Assembly: GCF_900177275.1 (NCBI RefSeq)
Contig: NZ_FXAG01000014.1
Location: forward strand, 45,307 to 109,306
From: Pseudogulbenkiania subflava DSM 22618
Lineage (GTDB): Bacteria > Pseudomonadota > Gammaproteobacteria > Burkholderiales > Chromobacteriaceae
Direction: 5' to 3'
DNA: 64,000 bases
Shown here one piece after another: positions 43,912 through 54,250 of the stretch; the stretch's first letter is position 1, and each line of letters starts with the position of its first letter. Under the pieces are notes generated by a model. That model was given only the letters and a program-made list of their open reading frames with translations, searched no databases and had not been told where the DNA came from. A program made the position numbers and the translations under genes.

Positions 43912-45585
43912 TCAGCCTTGCAGCAGCGCCTCGTGCTGCAGTCCGAACATCAGGCCACCCCAGTGCCGGCCCTGGTGGTAGATCGGTACCGAAACCAGCG
44001 CGAAGATGTCGCCGACGTCGCGCACGTAGGCCTGGAACAGGAACTCGCTCTTGTCGGTGCTGGTTCGATGCAGCATCGGGTTGCCCTTGTGGAAGCGCTT
44101 GTCGCGGCTCACCAGCGTGTTGCGCGCCACGTCGTCGGTCTGCGGCTGGCAGTATTTGCTGACGTGGGTGGGCGGGTAGGCCTCGTCGCCGACGCAGATC
44201 ACCGCCAGGTCGCAGCCCGGCATGCTGGCGGCCAGCCGGTCGAAGTAGGGGCGGAAGAGCTGCTCGTAGGCCTTGTCGTAACAGGTGTGGTACTGCTGCG
44301 GGCTGGTGCCGGGAATCGGCTTGAAGGCCTTGTCGAACAGATCGAGCCCCTGGGCGGCGAGCTGGTCGAGCATCGCTTCGCACTCCACTTTGCTCTGGCG
44401 TAGCAGGGCGGTGATGCGGTCGAACGCGGCGTCGGCCACCTGGAACAGGCCGAGCTTGGCCATGACCTGTTCGGCCGAGCCGATCAGCTCCCGAGAGGGG
44501 CCGATGCTGCCCTCCATCAACGCGGACATCTGTTCCGACAGCTGATGCATGCGCCCGACGTTACCATGGATGTCGCGGTTGTTCTCGCTCAGCGTGCTCA
44601 TGGCGCCCTGGATGGCACCGATCTCGCGGTTGACCTGCTGGCTGCCCTGGACGAACTGGTTGAGCTGGCTCGTAGCGTCATCCAGCACATCGCTGGCCTT
44701 GAGGATGCTCTCGGCGATCGACTGTGCCGCCCCTGCCGTCTGCCGCGATTGCTCGTGGATTTCCTGCACCTTGCCGCTGACGCTGGAAGCGAGGTTATTG
44801 GTGCGTTCGGCGAGCTGGCGCACTTCGTCCGCCACCACCGCAAAACCGCGCCCAGCCTCGCCGGCGCGCGCCGCTTCGATGGCGGCGTTGAGCGCCAGCA
44901 GGTTAGTTTGGTCGGAAATGCCGCGAATCTGGGCCACGCTAGAGATGATCGCCTCGGTGTCTTCCAGCAGTTTGTCGATGCTCCGGGTGAAGCCGGTCAT
45001 GATCTGGGCGGCTTCACGTGCATTCTGGTTGGCCACCGCCATTTCCTGGCTGGTGATTTCGGCCCCCTGAGTCAGTTCGCTGGCTACCCCGGAGATGACG
45101 CTGACGCTGGCACTGACGTTTTCCATTTCGGCGCTGCTGCGCTCGGTTCTGGCGAAGATGCCTTCAGCCAAGGTTTCCTGCTCGCGTGCCTTGTTGTCGG
45201 CATCCTTGATCTGCTTGCCGATCTGTGCCGCCTTGATCGACAGCACGATGTTGTTGTGGCGTACACCCACCATGGTCTCGCACACCGTGCCCCGGTACTT
45301 GTTGGCCGATTCCACCGAGGTGCGTAGCGCACCACCCACCGCAGGGTACTGGTAGGTCAGGTTGCGGGCATGCTTTTGCTGCACATGGTGGATCGCCCCT
45401 TCGAAACGGCTGAGCGGCCTGAACACCTGGCTCACCAACCAGGTGGTGCTGGCCGCCAGCAGCACGATGGCCGTGCTGGTAAACTCTGCGGCTGCCATGC
45501 CCGCACCCTGGTCGAGCAGCAGCAGGCTCCCCAGCACCGTCACGGCGAGTTGGCTCAGTACTACCCCAATGAAAATACGTTTCAT
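43912..45585 (-). CDS. methyl-accepting chemotaxis protein with C-terminal sensory domain
   Basis: A 557-residue chemoreceptor. Two hydrophobic segments lie within the first 55 residues with almost no periplasmic loop between them. The signalling hairpin is canonical ([40 protein letters not shown]). After the cytoplasmic bundle, residues from about 400 to 557 form an extra alpha/beta domain ([20 protein letters not shown] ... [20 protein letters not shown]) resembling a PAS/Cache-like sensor. The ligand is therefore probably sensed in the cytoplasm. Confidence 0.9.
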   Translation of the reverse strand: MKRIFIGVVLSQLAVTVLGSLLLLDQGAGMAAAEFTSTAIVLLAASTTWLVSQVFRPLSRFEGAIHHVQQKHARNLTYQYPAVGGALRTSVESANKYRGTVCETMVGVRHNNIVLSIKAAQIGKQIKDADNKAREQETLAEGIFARTERSSAEMENVSASVSVISGVASELTQGAEITSQEMAVANQNAREAAQIMTGFTRSIDKLLEDTEAIISSVAQIRGISDQTNLLALNAAIEAARAGEAGRGFAVVADEVRQLAERTNNLASSVSGKVQEIHEQSRQTAGAAQSIAESILKASDVLDDATSQLNQFVQGSQQVNREIGAIQGAMSTLSENNRDIHGNVGRMHQLSEQMSALMEGSIGPSRELIGSAEQVMAKLGLFQVADAAFDRITALLRQSKVECEAMLDQLAAQGLDLFDKAFKPIPGTSPQQYHTCYDKAYEQLFRPYFDRLAASMPGCDLAVICVGDEAYPPTHVSKYCQPQTDDVARNTLVSRDKRFHKGNPMLHRTSTDKSEFLFQAYVRDVGDIFALVSVPIYHQGRHWGGLMFGLQHEALLQG

Positions 45586-46097
45586 GCATTTCCCTTTTTT
45601 GTCGTTCTTTTTTCAGCAACGCCAGCAGAGCCTCGCTGCCATGCCTTAGCTCCCGCCAGTAGCGTGGAATTGGGGGTGCCGCCTATCGGCAGGGCTTTCT
45701 TGTGCTTCTTTGTCTCTGCCTTTTCTGTCACGGCCACTCTTCAGGCTGGCATCGCTATATCATAATGAAAACTAAATGTAATTGCCGATCGAATTATTGC
45801 CGGTTGTCGGGTTGCAAATGCAAGGCAATATTTCGCGGAGTCTGCACGATCATTATGAAAATTGATTGATCTCGATACGTGCCGAAAATCTCCCGATGAC
45901 GACACCTGATGGGCTGGCACAACACCTTGCGATGCACCATCTCCCGCAGAGCCTTCCTCGGTCGACGCAGTGGTACACAGGCGCGTCGCGATTGGGTATG
46001 CTGTTACCGTTCGGTGACAAAATTGCCGGGCAGGCGGGCCGCACCCACCGCAACACAACAAGGGTGCCCGATAACCACACGTTATGGAGCAGATACC
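45586..46097. other. intergenic region upstream of the chemoreceptor and Leu dehydrogenase
   Basis: A 512-base divergent gap. No supported gene. On the minus strand GCCGATAG (45683-45690 on the plus strand as CTATCGGC) lies about 100 bases upstream of the chemoreceptor ATG and resembles the -10 box of sigma-28 promoters; the -35 side fits poorly. The half near 46000 is GC-rich and unremarkable. Confidence 0.35.
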
Positions 46098-47132
46098 GTG
46101 AGCATTTTTGAATTGCCCGATTTCGACGGGCATGAGCAGGTCGTTTTCGCCTCCGATTCCCAATCCGGTCTCAAAGCCATCATCGCCATCCACAACACGC
46201 ACCGCGGCCCGGCCATGGGCGGCTGTCGCATGTGGGCTTACCCCGATAGCACCGTCGCGGCGACCGATGCACTGCGCCTGGCGCGTGGCATGACCTACAA
46301 GAACGCCATGGCTGGCCTGCCCATCGGCGGCGGCAAAGCGGTAATCATCGGCGACGCCCGCACCAGCAAGTCGCCCGAACTGTTCCGTGCCCTGGGCCGC
46401 GCCATCGACCAGTTGGGTGGCCGCTACATCACGGCAGAGGACGTGGGCACCAGCCCGGCCGACATGACCTTCGTGCGTGAGCAGACCCGCTATGTGGCCG
46501 GCCTGTCGGGCGATCTGGGCGGTACTGGCGATCCGTCGCCGGCAACGGCGCTGGGCGTGTTCGTGGGTATCGAAGCGGCAGTGCGTCATCGCCTCGGCGT
46601 CGATTCGGTCAATGGCCTGACGGTGGCCGTGCAAGGGCTTGGGCATGTCGGGTATGATCTCGCCCGTCGCCTGCACGAGGCGGGAGCCCGGCTGATCGTG
46701 GCCGATATCGACCGTGCCAACGGCGAGCGTGCTGCGGCAGAATTCGGCGCCAGCGTCGTATCTCCCGACGAGATTGTCGACGCCCAGGCTGATGTGTTCG
46801 CCCCCTGCGCCCTGGGCGCGGTGTTGAACCGGCAGACCCTGCCACGGCTCAAATGCTCCGTCGTCGCAGGCGCGGCCAACAATCAGCTCGCCACCGATGA
46901 CATCGGCGAAATGCTGCGCGATGCCGGCGTGTTGTACGCTCCGGATTACGTCATCAACGCCGGCGGCATCATCAAGGTCTGCGCCGAGTACCTGCAAGAA
47001 CCGGTGGACAGCGTGGAAGATCGTGTGCGCGCCATCTCCGGGACGCTGGACGAAGTGTTCCAGATGGCCGAGCGTGACGGTATCGCCACCAGCCGCGCAG
47101 CGGACACGCTGGCGCGCACGCGATTCGCCTGA
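46098..47132 (+). CDS. leucine/valine/phenylalanine dehydrogenase
   Basis: A 344-residue amino-acid dehydrogenase of the Glu/Leu/Phe/Val family. [40 protein letters not shown] with both catalytic lysines, [10 protein letters not shown] and the nucleotide fold [17 protein letters not shown] are all present. It reversibly deaminates branched-chain or aromatic amino acids with NAD. The start is GTG at 46098 with TGGAG upstream; the earlier frame is open but unlike any family member. Confidence 0.9.
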   Translation: MSIFELPDFDGHEQVVFASDSQSGLKAIIAIHNTHRGPAMGGCRMWAYPDSTVAATDALRLARGMTYKNAMAGLPIGGGKAVIIGDARTSKSPELFRALGRAIDQLGGRYITAEDVGTSPADMTFVREQTRYVAGLSGDLGGTGDPSPATALGVFVGIEAAVRHRLGVDSVNGLTVAVQGLGHVGYDLARRLHEAGARLIVADIDRANGERAAAEFGASVVSPDEIVDAQADVFAPCALGAVLNRQTLPRLKCSVVAGAANNQLATDDIGEMLRDAGVLYAPDYVINAGGIIKVCAEYLQEPVDSVEDRVRAISGTLDEVFQMAERDGIATSRAADTLARTRFA

Positions 47133-47301
47133 AGGCAAGGCGCCTTGCGCCGGGGTGGCGACACCACCCCGTGCCGGTCAACACGCCGCTTTCCCCCAGG
47201 GGAGGCGGCGTTTTCGATCGCTCCGGCGACAACCAACCACAACGAAATGATACCCGTCGGGCGACGACGGCCATGATGACGCAACAAAGGGTAGGGCAAC
47301 G

Positions 47302-48102
47302 ATGATAGGCATGTTCGATTCCGGTCTGGGCGGACTCTCGGTGTGGCGCGAGCTGACCCGGCTGCTGCCGCAGGAGCCGGTGATCTATCTCGCCGACCGC
47401 GCCTACTGCCCTTATGGCGGCCGCAGCCACGAGGATATTCTGGCCCGGTCGGAAAAAATCACCCGCTACCTGGTCGACCAGGGGGCAAGGCTGATCGTCA
47501 TTGCCTGCAACACGGCCACCAGCGCCGCCGCGCGTGAATTGCGCCGGCGCCACCCCGAGTTGCCCATCGTCGGCATGGAGCCGGCGGTCAAGCCTGCGGC
47601 CCTGCACTCGCGCAGCGGGCAGATCGCCGTGCTGGCGACCCGCGCCACCTTGAAGGGTGACAAGTTCCTGGAGCTGAAGGCGCAATACGATGACAGTGTC
47701 GACATATTGCCGCTACCGGGCGATGGCTTCGTCGAACTGGTGGAGAGTGGCGACCTCGCCAGCGAACAGGCGCAGCGTGTGGTGGAGCGTCAGTTGCACC
47801 CCCTGCGGGCGCACACCGTCGACCAGGTGGTGCTGGGCTGCACTCATTACCCGTTTCTCTCCCCTCTGATCGAGCGGGCGCTGCCCGCCGGCGTCAAGCT
47901 GATCGATCCGGCACGGGCGGTAAGCCTGCAGGCCGAACGCCTTTTGCAGCGGCACGGCCTCTCCAGCCCCCCGGGCACCGTGCCGGACTATCGTTTCGTC
48001 ACTACCGGTGAAGCGCCCGGCATGCACCATTTTCTGCGTCAGGTCCTGGGGCATCACGCCGAGGTGGATACGGTGGATCTCGATCGCCTCACCGCCCGTT
48101 GA
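47302..48102 (+). CDS. murI: glutamate racemase
   Basis: A 266-residue cytoplasmic enzyme making D-glutamate for peptidoglycan. IGMFDSGLGGLSVWREL, AYCPYGGRS, ACNTATSAAARELR with the first catalytic Cys and VLGCTHYPFLSPLIE with the second are intact. AAAGGGTAGGG precedes the ATG. Confidence 0.95.
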   Translation: MIGMFDSGLGGLSVWRELTRLLPQEPVIYLADRAYCPYGGRSHEDILARSEKITRYLVDQGARLIVIACNTATSAAARELRRRHPELPIVGMEPAVKPAALHSRSGQIAVLATRATLKGDKFLELKAQYDDSVDILPLPGDGFVELVESGDLASEQAQRVVERQLHPLRAHTVDQVVLGCTHYPFLSPLIERALPAGVKLIDPARAVSLQAERLLQRHGLSSPPGTVPDYRFVTTGEAPGMHHFLRQVLGHHAEVDTVDLDRLTAR

Positions 48103-48164
48103 GGCGGTTTGAGCCGCCACTATAAAAACGGCCAGAAGGTCCACCGCAGTTTCAGCTGGTCATT

Positions 48165-48521
48165 TTTTCTCAGGTGCCCCAGCAGCTCGCCCTGAGCTCC
48201 GACCACCGGCAGCCGCTCGCCGTGGTGGGCAGTCATCAATTCCAGGCTTTCAACAATTATCCCTTGGTGCTTCAGGCCGCCATGAGCGGACAGGGCGTGG
48301 CCTTGGGCTGGCTGCCACTGGTGCAGGATCTGCTGGCAGGCGGACAACTGGTCAGCCTGGCCGATGCGCCGGTCACGACGCCGCGCGGCTATTTTCTGGT
48401 GCTGCGGGAGTCGACCCGATTGACCGGCGTGATCGGGCGTTTCCGACGCTGGGCGCGTGAGGTGTGTGCGAATGCGCCCCAAGAGCAGGGTGGAGCGGGA
48501 GGCACATCCGCCATAGGGTGA
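48165..48521 (+). pseudogene. C-terminal fragment of a GcvA-like LysR regulator
   Basis: The frame reads FNNYPLVLQAAMSGQGVALG and WLPLVQDLLAGGQLV, the last third of a GcvA/AmpR-type effector domain, and ends at a stop with a variable tail. No helix-turn-helix or first effector lobe lies upstream; murI is 60 bases away. It is a remnant. Confidence 0.7.
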
Positions 48522-48593
48522 TGACAAGGGGGCAGGCGGGGAGCGGGTTCGCGAAATCGGGCGGTGCCGTTGGCGTGGTCGACACGCCGCATC

Positions 48594-48631
48594 AAAACGG
48601 CCCGGCAACCGTCTTCGGGTACCGGGCGTTG
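48594..48631 (-). terminator. probable terminator of the fds operon
   Basis: On the minus strand a GCCCGG/CCGGGC stem with a long loop is followed by CGTTTTG, just past fdsD. The stem is short, so confidence is moderate. Confidence 0.5.
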
Positions 48632-48650
48632 GTGCTACCCGCGCAGGCGA

Positions 48651-48875
48651 TCAGACCTTCCAGTCGTCATCGGCCTGCAGCGCTTCGAGCACGATCCCGC
48701 TCAACTCGGCACCGTCGCCATGCTGCAGGTACTGCTGCAGTTCGCGGCGCATGCGCGGTTCCCAGAAGCGTTTGATGTGCTGCGAAATACCCGCGAGGGC
48801 TTCCTGGCGATCCGGCATGGCCTCGAAGAAGCTGCCGATCTGGTTGGCCATGCGGGTCAGGTGATGTGTATCCAT
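48651..48875 (-). CDS. fdsD: formate dehydrogenase delta subunit
   Basis: A 74-residue protein. LTRMANQIGSFFEAMPDRQE, HIKRFWEPRMRRELQQYL and the C-terminal LQADDDWKV match FdsD, the small subunit needed for stable assembly of NAD-dependent molybdenum formate dehydrogenase. It is the last gene of the operon, 15 bases after fdhD. Confidence 0.93.
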   Translation of the reverse strand: MDTHHLTRMANQIGSFFEAMPDRQEALAGISQHIKRFWEPRMRRELQQYLQHGDGAELSGIVLEALQADDDWKV

Positions 48876-48890
48876 GGTGCGTTCTCGGTT

Positions 48891-49736
48891 TCAATCGGAG
48901 GAGCGTGGGAGCGGGGCGGCGATACGGTCGGCATGGCTGTAGGCGACCCAGCGCTCGGGGCGGGCAAAGCCGATCAGGCACAGGCCGGCCTGTTGGGCGA
49001 GATCCATCGCGAGCCGGGTCGGGGCCGAAATCGCCACCAGGGTGGCGAAGCCGGCGGTCACGGTTTTCTGCACCATTTCCATGCTGGCGCGGCTGGTGAC
49101 CACCACGAAGCCATCGCGCTCGGCGGGGCGCGAGGCCAGTGCCGCACCGATCAGTTTGTCGAGGGCGTTGTGGCGGCCGACGTCTTCGCGCAGCAAACGC
49201 AGCTCGCCGCGGTCGTCGCACCAGGCGGCGGCGTGCGTCGCCCCGGTGACTTGCTGCAGCGCCTGATGCCGGCGCAACCCGGCCAGGGCACGCCGCACCG
49301 CCTCGGCATCCAGCGTTCGCGGCTGCGACAGGGGGCGCAACGGACGAATGGCGTGCGCCAGGCTTTCGGTGCCGCATAGCCCGCAGCCGGTGCGGCCGGT
49401 GAGGTTGCGGCGCATTTCCTTGAGCCGGGCAAAGCAGCCGGCGGCAATCTCGAGCTTGACCGTGATGCCGTCGCAGCCCGTCTCCACCAGGATGTCGAAC
49501 ACTTCTTTCGGCGAGTCGACGATGCCCTCGCTGATGGCAAAACCCAGCGCGAAGTCTTCCAGGTCGAGCGGAGTCGCCAGCATCACCGCGTGCGAGATGC
49601 CGTTGAACTCCAGCGCCACCGGCACTTCTTCGGCCAAGGTGTCGAGGCTGTCGGCCACCACCCCGTTTTGCCAGGTTTGCACCTGGCGGGTGGTGGCGCC
49701 ACCCGGGCTGGGAGAGGACTCGGGCGCTCCCATCAT
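48891..49736 (-). CDS. fdhD: formate dehydrogenase sulfurtransferase FdhD
   Basis: A 281-residue protein that moves sulfur from a cysteine desulfurase to the molybdenum cofactor of formate dehydrogenase. The flexible-loop motif TGRTGCGLCGTESL contains the two functional cysteines (CGLC), followed by GATHAAAWCD and LLREDVGRHNALDKLIGAAL. The start overlaps the fdsA stop (ATGATG), so the two are translationally coupled. Confidence 0.94.
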   Translation of the reverse strand: MMGAPESSPSPGGATTRQVQTWQNGVVADSLDTLAEEVPVALEFNGISHAVMLATPLDLEDFALGFAISEGIVDSPKEVFDILVETGCDGITVKLEIAAGCFARLKEMRRNLTGRTGCGLCGTESLAHAIRPLRPLSQPRTLDAEAVRRALAGLRRHQALQQVTGATHAAAWCDDRGELRLLREDVGRHNALDKLIGAALASRPAERDGFVVVTSRASMEMVQKTVTAGFATLVAISAPTRLAMDLAQQAGLCLIGFARPERWVAYSHADRIAAPLPRSSD

Positions 49737-52588
49737 GCCTTGCCTTCTCCGGCCTGCTCGAGCAGTTCGAGCTGGGTCTGGTTGAAGCGCTGGTAGCTTT
49801 GCTGCCACTCGGAAGGCTGCGTCACCGGCAGCACCTGCACTGCAGTGACCTTGTATTCCGGACAGTTGGTGGCCCAGTCCGAATTGTCGGTGGTAATCAC
49901 GTTGGCACCGGATTCCGGGAAGTGGAAGGTGGTGTACACCACGCCCGGCTGCATGCGCTCGCTGACCTTGGCGTGCAGCACCGTTTCGCCGGCACGGCTG
50001 GTCACCGCCACGCTGTCGCCATCCTTGATGCCGCGCTCCTCGGCGTCGTGCGGATGAATCTCCAGCACGTCTTCCGGATGCCACATGCTGTTGGCAGTGC
50101 GGCGCGTCTGCGCGCCCACGTTGTACTGCGACAGGATGCGGCCGGTGGTGAGGATCAGCGGGAAGCGCCGGTTCACCTTTTCATCGCTGGCGATGTACTG
50201 GGTGACGAAGAACTTGCCCTTGCCGCGCACGAAACCGTCGATGTGCATGGTCTGGGTGCCATCCGGTGCGTCGTCGTTGCACGGCCACTGCACGCTGCCG
50301 TGCTTGTCGATCTTCTCGTAGCTGACACCGGCAAAGCTCGGTGTCAGGCGGGCGATTTCGTCCATGATCTGCGACGGATGGGTGTAGTCCATCTTCAGGC
50401 CCAGGGCGTTGGCCAAGAGTTGGGTGACTTCCCAGTCGGCGTACTTGGCCAAGGGCTTCATCACCTGGCGTACGCGCGAGATGCGGCGCTCGGCGTTGGT
50501 GAAGGTGCCGTCTTTTTCCAGGAACGAGGAGCCGGGCAGGAACACGTGGGCGTACTTGGCGGTTTCGTTGAGGAAGATGTCCTGCACCACGATGCATTCC
50601 ATCGCCGACAGCGCGGCGGTGACGTGCTGGGTGTTGGGGTCGGACTGCACGATGTCCTCGCCTTCGCAGTACAGGCCCATGAAGCTGCCGGCCAGCGCGG
50701 CGTCGAACATGTTCGGGATGCGCAGCCCCGGTTCCGGGTCCAGCTCCACGCCCCACGCCTGCTCGAACAGCTGGCGGGTGGTGGTGTCGGAAATGTGGCG
50801 GTAGCCCGGCAGTTCGTGCGGGAAGGAACCCATGTCGCACGAGCCCTGCACGTTGTTCTGGCCGCGCAGCGGGTTGACGCCGACGCCTTCGCGGCCGATG
50901 TTGCCGGTGGCCATCGCCAGGTTGGCGATGCCGATCACCATGGTGGAACCCTGGCTGTGCTCGGTGACGCCGAGGCCGTAGTAGATCGCCGCGTTGCCGC
51001 CGGTGGCGTAGAGGCGGGCAGCGCCGCGCACCTGCTCGGCCGGCACGCCGGTGATCTCGGCGGTGGCTTCCGGCGAGTTTTCCGGCTTGGCGACGAAGTC
51101 TTTCCAGTCGTGGAAGGATTTTTCTTCGCAGCGCTCGGCGATGAAGTCGTCGGCCAGCAGCCCTTCGGTGACGATAACGTGCGCCAGCGCGGTGATCATC
51201 GCCACGTTGGTGCCGGGTTTCAGCGGCAGGTGGTAGTCGGCCTTGATGTGCGGGCTGTTGATCAGATCGATCTTGCGCGGGTCGATCACGATCAATTTGG
51301 CGCCCTCGCGCAGCCGTTTTTTCATGCGCGAGCCGAACACCGGGTGGGCATCGGTGGGGTTGGCGCCGATCACCAGGATCACGTCGGAGTGCTCGATCGA
51401 CTTGAAGGTCTGGGTGCCGGCCGAGGTGCCGTAGGTCTGGCCCAGGCCGTAGCCGGTGGGCGAATGGCAGACACGGGCGCAGGTGTCGACGTTGTTGTTA
51501 CCGAAGCCGGCGCGGATCAGCTTCTGCACCAGATAGGTTTCTTCGTTGGTGCAGCGGCTGGAGGTGATGCCGCCGATCGAATCCTTGCCGTACTTGGCCT
51601 GCAGGCGCTTGAACTCGCTGGCGGCGTAGGCAATGGCCTCTTCCCAGCTGACTTCGCGCCACGGATCGGTGATCTTGCTGCGGATCATCGGCTTGGTGAT
51701 GCGGTCCGGGTGGGTGGCGTAGCCCCAGGCGAAGCGGCCCTTGACGCAGGCGTGGCCTTCGTTGGCCTTGCCGTCTTTCCACGGCGTCATGCGTACCACC
51801 TGGTTGCCCTTCATCTCGGCCTTGAAGCCGCAGCCGACGCCGCAGTAGGCACAGGTGGTGATCTTGCTGTGCTCGGGCTGGCCGAACTGGATCACCGATT
51901 TTTCCTGCAGCGTGGCGGTGGGGCAGGCGTCGACGCAGGCGCCGCAGGAGACGCATTCGGACTCCATGAAGGCCTCGCTCTGTCCCGGCGAGACGCGGGA
52001 ATCGAAACCGCGGCCGGAGATGGTCAGCGCGAAGGTGCCCTGGGTTTCCTCGCAAGCGCGCACGCAGCGGTTGCAGACGATGCACTTGGACGGGTCGTAG
52101 CTGAAGTAGGGGTTGGACTCGTCCTTCGGGCTGTCCAGGTGGTTTTCACCGGCCAGGCCGTAGCGCACTTCGCGCAGGCCGGTGACGCCGGCCATGTCCT
52201 GCAGCTCGCAGTCGCCGTTGGCCGAACAGGTCAGGCAGTCGAGCGGATGGTCCGAAATGTACAGCTCCATCACCCCCTTGCGCAGGCTCTGCAGCTTGTC
52301 GCTCTGGGTGCGCACCACCATGCCGGCCTCGGCCGGGGTGGTACAGGAGGCGGGAAAGCCGCGCCGACCTTCGATCTCGACCAGGCACAAGCGGCAGGAG
52401 CCGAACGGCTCCAGGCTGTCGGTGGCGCACAGCTTGGGCACCATGGTGCCGGCTTCGGCGGCGGCGCGCATCAGCGAGGTGCCTTCCGGCACGGTGACTT
52501 GCTGGCCGTCGATTTCCAGGGTGACCATGCGCTCGGAGACGCGGGCCGGGGTGCCGAAGTCGGTGTCGTGAATCGTGTTCAAATCCAT
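49733..52588 (-). CDS. fdsA: NAD-dependent formate dehydrogenase alpha (molybdenum) subunit
   Basis: A 951-residue catalytic subunit. The N-terminus holds a [2Fe-2S] site (GSCRLCLVEIEGRRGFPASC), a His-Cys3 site (HPLDCLTCSANGDC), and two [4Fe-4S] sites (CIVCNRCVRAC, CVSCGACVDAC). The Mo domain begins with the cluster CAYCGVGCGF, and the Mo-coordinating Cys-His pair is in DTCARVCHSPTGYGLG. It oxidises formate to CO2 and passes electrons to FdsB. The ATG at 52588 is chosen over one 16 codons upstream because GGGAGA precedes it. Confidence 0.96.
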   Translation of the reverse strand: MDLNTIHDTDFGTPARVSERMVTLEIDGQQVTVPEGTSLMRAAAEAGTMVPKLCATDSLEPFGSCRLCLVEIEGRRGFPASCTTPAEAGMVVRTQSDKLQSLRKGVMELYISDHPLDCLTCSANGDCELQDMAGVTGLREVRYGLAGENHLDSPKDESNPYFSYDPSKCIVCNRCVRACEETQGTFALTISGRGFDSRVSPGQSEAFMESECVSCGACVDACPTATLQEKSVIQFGQPEHSKITTCAYCGVGCGFKAEMKGNQVVRMTPWKDGKANEGHACVKGRFAWGYATHPDRITKPMIRSKITDPWREVSWEEAIAYAASEFKRLQAKYGKDSIGGITSSRCTNEETYLVQKLIRAGFGNNNVDTCARVCHSPTGYGLGQTYGTSAGTQTFKSIEHSDVILVIGANPTDAHPVFGSRMKKRLREGAKLIVIDPRKIDLINSPHIKADYHLPLKPGTNVAMITALAHVIVTEGLLADDFIAERCEEKSFHDWKDFVAKPENSPEATAEITGVPAEQVRGAARLYATGGNAAIYYGLGVTEHSQGSTMVIGIANLAMATGNIGREGVGVNPLRGQNNVQGSCDMGSFPHELPGYRHISDTTTRQLFEQAWGVELDPEPGLRIPNMFDAALAGSFMGLYCEGEDIVQSDPNTQHVTAALSAMECIVVQDIFLNETAKYAHVFLPGSSFLEKDGTFTNAERRISRVRQVMKPLAKYADWEVTQLLANALGLKMDYTHPSQIMDEIARLTPSFAGVSYEKIDKHGSVQWPCNDDAPDGTQTMHIDGFVRGKGKFFVTQYIASDEKVNRRFPLILTTGRILSQYNVGAQTRRTANSMWHPEDVLEIHPHDAEERGIKDGDSVAVTSRAGETVLHAKVSERMQPGVVYTTFHFPESGANVITTDNSDWATNCPEYKVTAVQVLPVTQPSEWQQSYQRFNQTQLELLEQAGEGKA

Positions 52589-52617
52589 ATCATTTTCTCC
52601 CTGGTGCGGGTGAAGAA

Positions 52618-52685
52618 ATCGTCGCGAGCGTCGCAAGGCGGGTCGGAGAAGCGCGGCCGTACACGTGGTACGCCGAGCCTCGCCG
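52618..52685. repeat. dispersed intergenic repeat, copy B
   Basis: CGTCGCGAGCG, GCAAGGC, CGGAG, GTAC and GGTAC-N2-CGAG appear in the same order as in the copy at 23325-23400. It lies between fdsB and fdsA. Confidence 0.45.
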
Positions 52686-52711
52686 GGCCGGTATTGCGCT
52701 GTGCAGCAGAT

Positions 52712-54250
52712 TTATTCGCCTGCACCTCCGAAGTCTTCCGGGAAATGGTTGAGTGCCGACAGCACCGGGTAGGGTGTCATGCCGCCCATCGCGCACAGCG
52801 AGCCGTGCAGCATGGTGTCGCACAGGTCGCGCAGCAGGCCGATCTGCTGCGGACGTTTTTCATCTTTCTGGATGCGCTGGATTACCTCGACGCCGCGCGT
52901 CGAGCCGATGCGGCAGGGGGTGCACTTGCCGCAGGATTCGATGGCGCAGAACTCCATCGCGTAGCGCGCCTGCTCGGCCATGTCGACGGTGTCGTCGAAG
53001 GCCACGATGCCACCGTGGCCGACCACGGCGCCGAGCGCGGCGAAGGCTTCGTAATCCAGCGGGGTGTCGAACTGCGACTCCGGCAGGTAGGCGCCGAGCG
53101 GACCGCCCACCTGCACCGCGCGGATCGGCCGGCCGGAGGCACTGCCGCCGCCAAAATTCTGCAGTAATTCACGCAAGGTCAGGCCGAAGGCTTTTTCCAC
53201 CAGCCCGCCGTATTTCAGGTTGCCGGCGAGCTGGAACGGCAGCGTGCCCTTGGAGCGGCCCATGCCGTAGTTGGCGTAGAACGCTGCACCCCGCGCCAGG
53301 ATCACCGGCACGCTGGCCAGCGAGATGACGTTGTTGATCACGGTAGGTTGGCCGAACAAGCCCGAGAGCGCCGGCAGCGGCGGCTTGGCGCGCACCACAC
53401 CGCGCTTGCCCTCGATGCTCTCCAGCATCGCGGTTTCTTCGCCGCAGACGTAGGCACCGGCGGCCTTGCGCACTTCGAGCTGGAAGCGCTTGCCGGAAGC
53501 GAGGATGTTCTCACCGAGGAAGCCGGCGTCTTCGGCCAACCTGATCGCCTGGTTCAGCACGTCGAACGAATGCGGGTACTCGGAGCGCACGTAGATGTAG
53601 CCCTGGGTCGCGCCCACGGCGATACCGGCGATGGTCATGCCCTCGATCAGCATGAACGGGTCGTCTTCCATCACCATCCGGTCCGAATAGGTCCCGGAGT
53701 CGCCCTCGTCGGCATTGCACACCACGTACTTCTGGGCGGCTTCGGCCTGCGCTACGGTGCGCCACTTGATGCCGGTCGGGAACGCCGCGCCGCCACGGCC
53801 GCGCAGGCCGGAGTCGAGCACTTCCTGCACGATCGCCGCGCTGTCCATGCTCAGCGCGCGCTTGAGGCCGGCAAAGCCTTCATGCGCCTGATAATCGGCC
53901 AGCGACAGCGGGTCGGTGATGCCGACGCGGGCGAAGGTCAGGCGTTCCTGGTTCTTGAGATAGGGGATTTCCTCGGTCAGGCCGTGGCCGAGCGGGTGCT
54001 CCGCGCCCTGAATCAGCGCGTCGAACAGCTCTGCCACGTCGTCGGCCTCGACCGGGCCGTAGGCCACGCGGCCGCGTGCGGTCTGCACCTCGGCCAGCGG
54101 TTCGAGCCAGAACAAGCCGCGCGAGCCATTGCGCACCAGTTCGATGTCGACGCCACGGCGCTGGGCTTCGGCGGCGAGGGCGGCGGCAGTGTCGTCCGCG
54201 CCCAGGGCGAGGGCGGCGGAATCTCTCGGGACAAACAGGCGGATGCTCAT
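52712..54250 (-). CDS. fdsB: formate dehydrogenase beta (NADH-binding) subunit
   Basis: A 512-residue flavoprotein related to NuoF with an N-terminal thioredoxin-like extension. GLRGRGGAAFPTGIKW is the FMN/NADH motif, GAYVCGEETAMLESIEGKRG follows, and ESCGKCTPCRIGSTRG with a later Cys binds a [4Fe-4S] cluster. It reduces NAD with electrons from FdsA. The start at 54250 overlaps the fdsG stop by four bases. Confidence 0.95.
   Translation of the reverse strand: MSIRLFVPRDSAALALGADDTAAALAAEAQRRGVDIELVRNGSRGLFWLEPLAEVQTARGRVAYGPVEADDVAELFDALIQGAEHPLGHGLTEEIPYLKNQERLTFARVGITDPLSLADYQAHEGFAGLKRALSMDSAAIVQEVLDSGLRGRGGAAFPTGIKWRTVAQAEAAQKYVVCNADEGDSGTYSDRMVMEDDPFMLIEGMTIAGIAVGATQGYIYVRSEYPHSFDVLNQAIRLAEDAGFLGENILASGKRFQLEVRKAAGAYVCGEETAMLESIEGKRGVVRAKPPLPALSGLFGQPTVINNVISLASVPVILARGAAFYANYGMGRSKGTLPFQLAGNLKYGGLVEKAFGLTLRELLQNFGGGSASGRPIRAVQVGGPLGAYLPESQFDTPLDYEAFAALGAVVGHGGIVAFDDTVDMAEQARYAMEFCAIESCGKCTPCRIGSTRGVEVIQRIQKDEKRPQQIGLLRDLCDTMLHGSLCAMGGMTPYPVLSALNHFPEDFGGAGE

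Noticed and set aside
45741..47138. 465-codon open frame antisense to the leucine dehydrogenase
   Set aside because: No recognisable motif, covers a clear gene on the other strand.
49799..53167. 1122-codon open frame antisense to fdsA and fdsB
   Set aside because: Same GC-driven artefact; it covers two well-defined genes and shows no domain.
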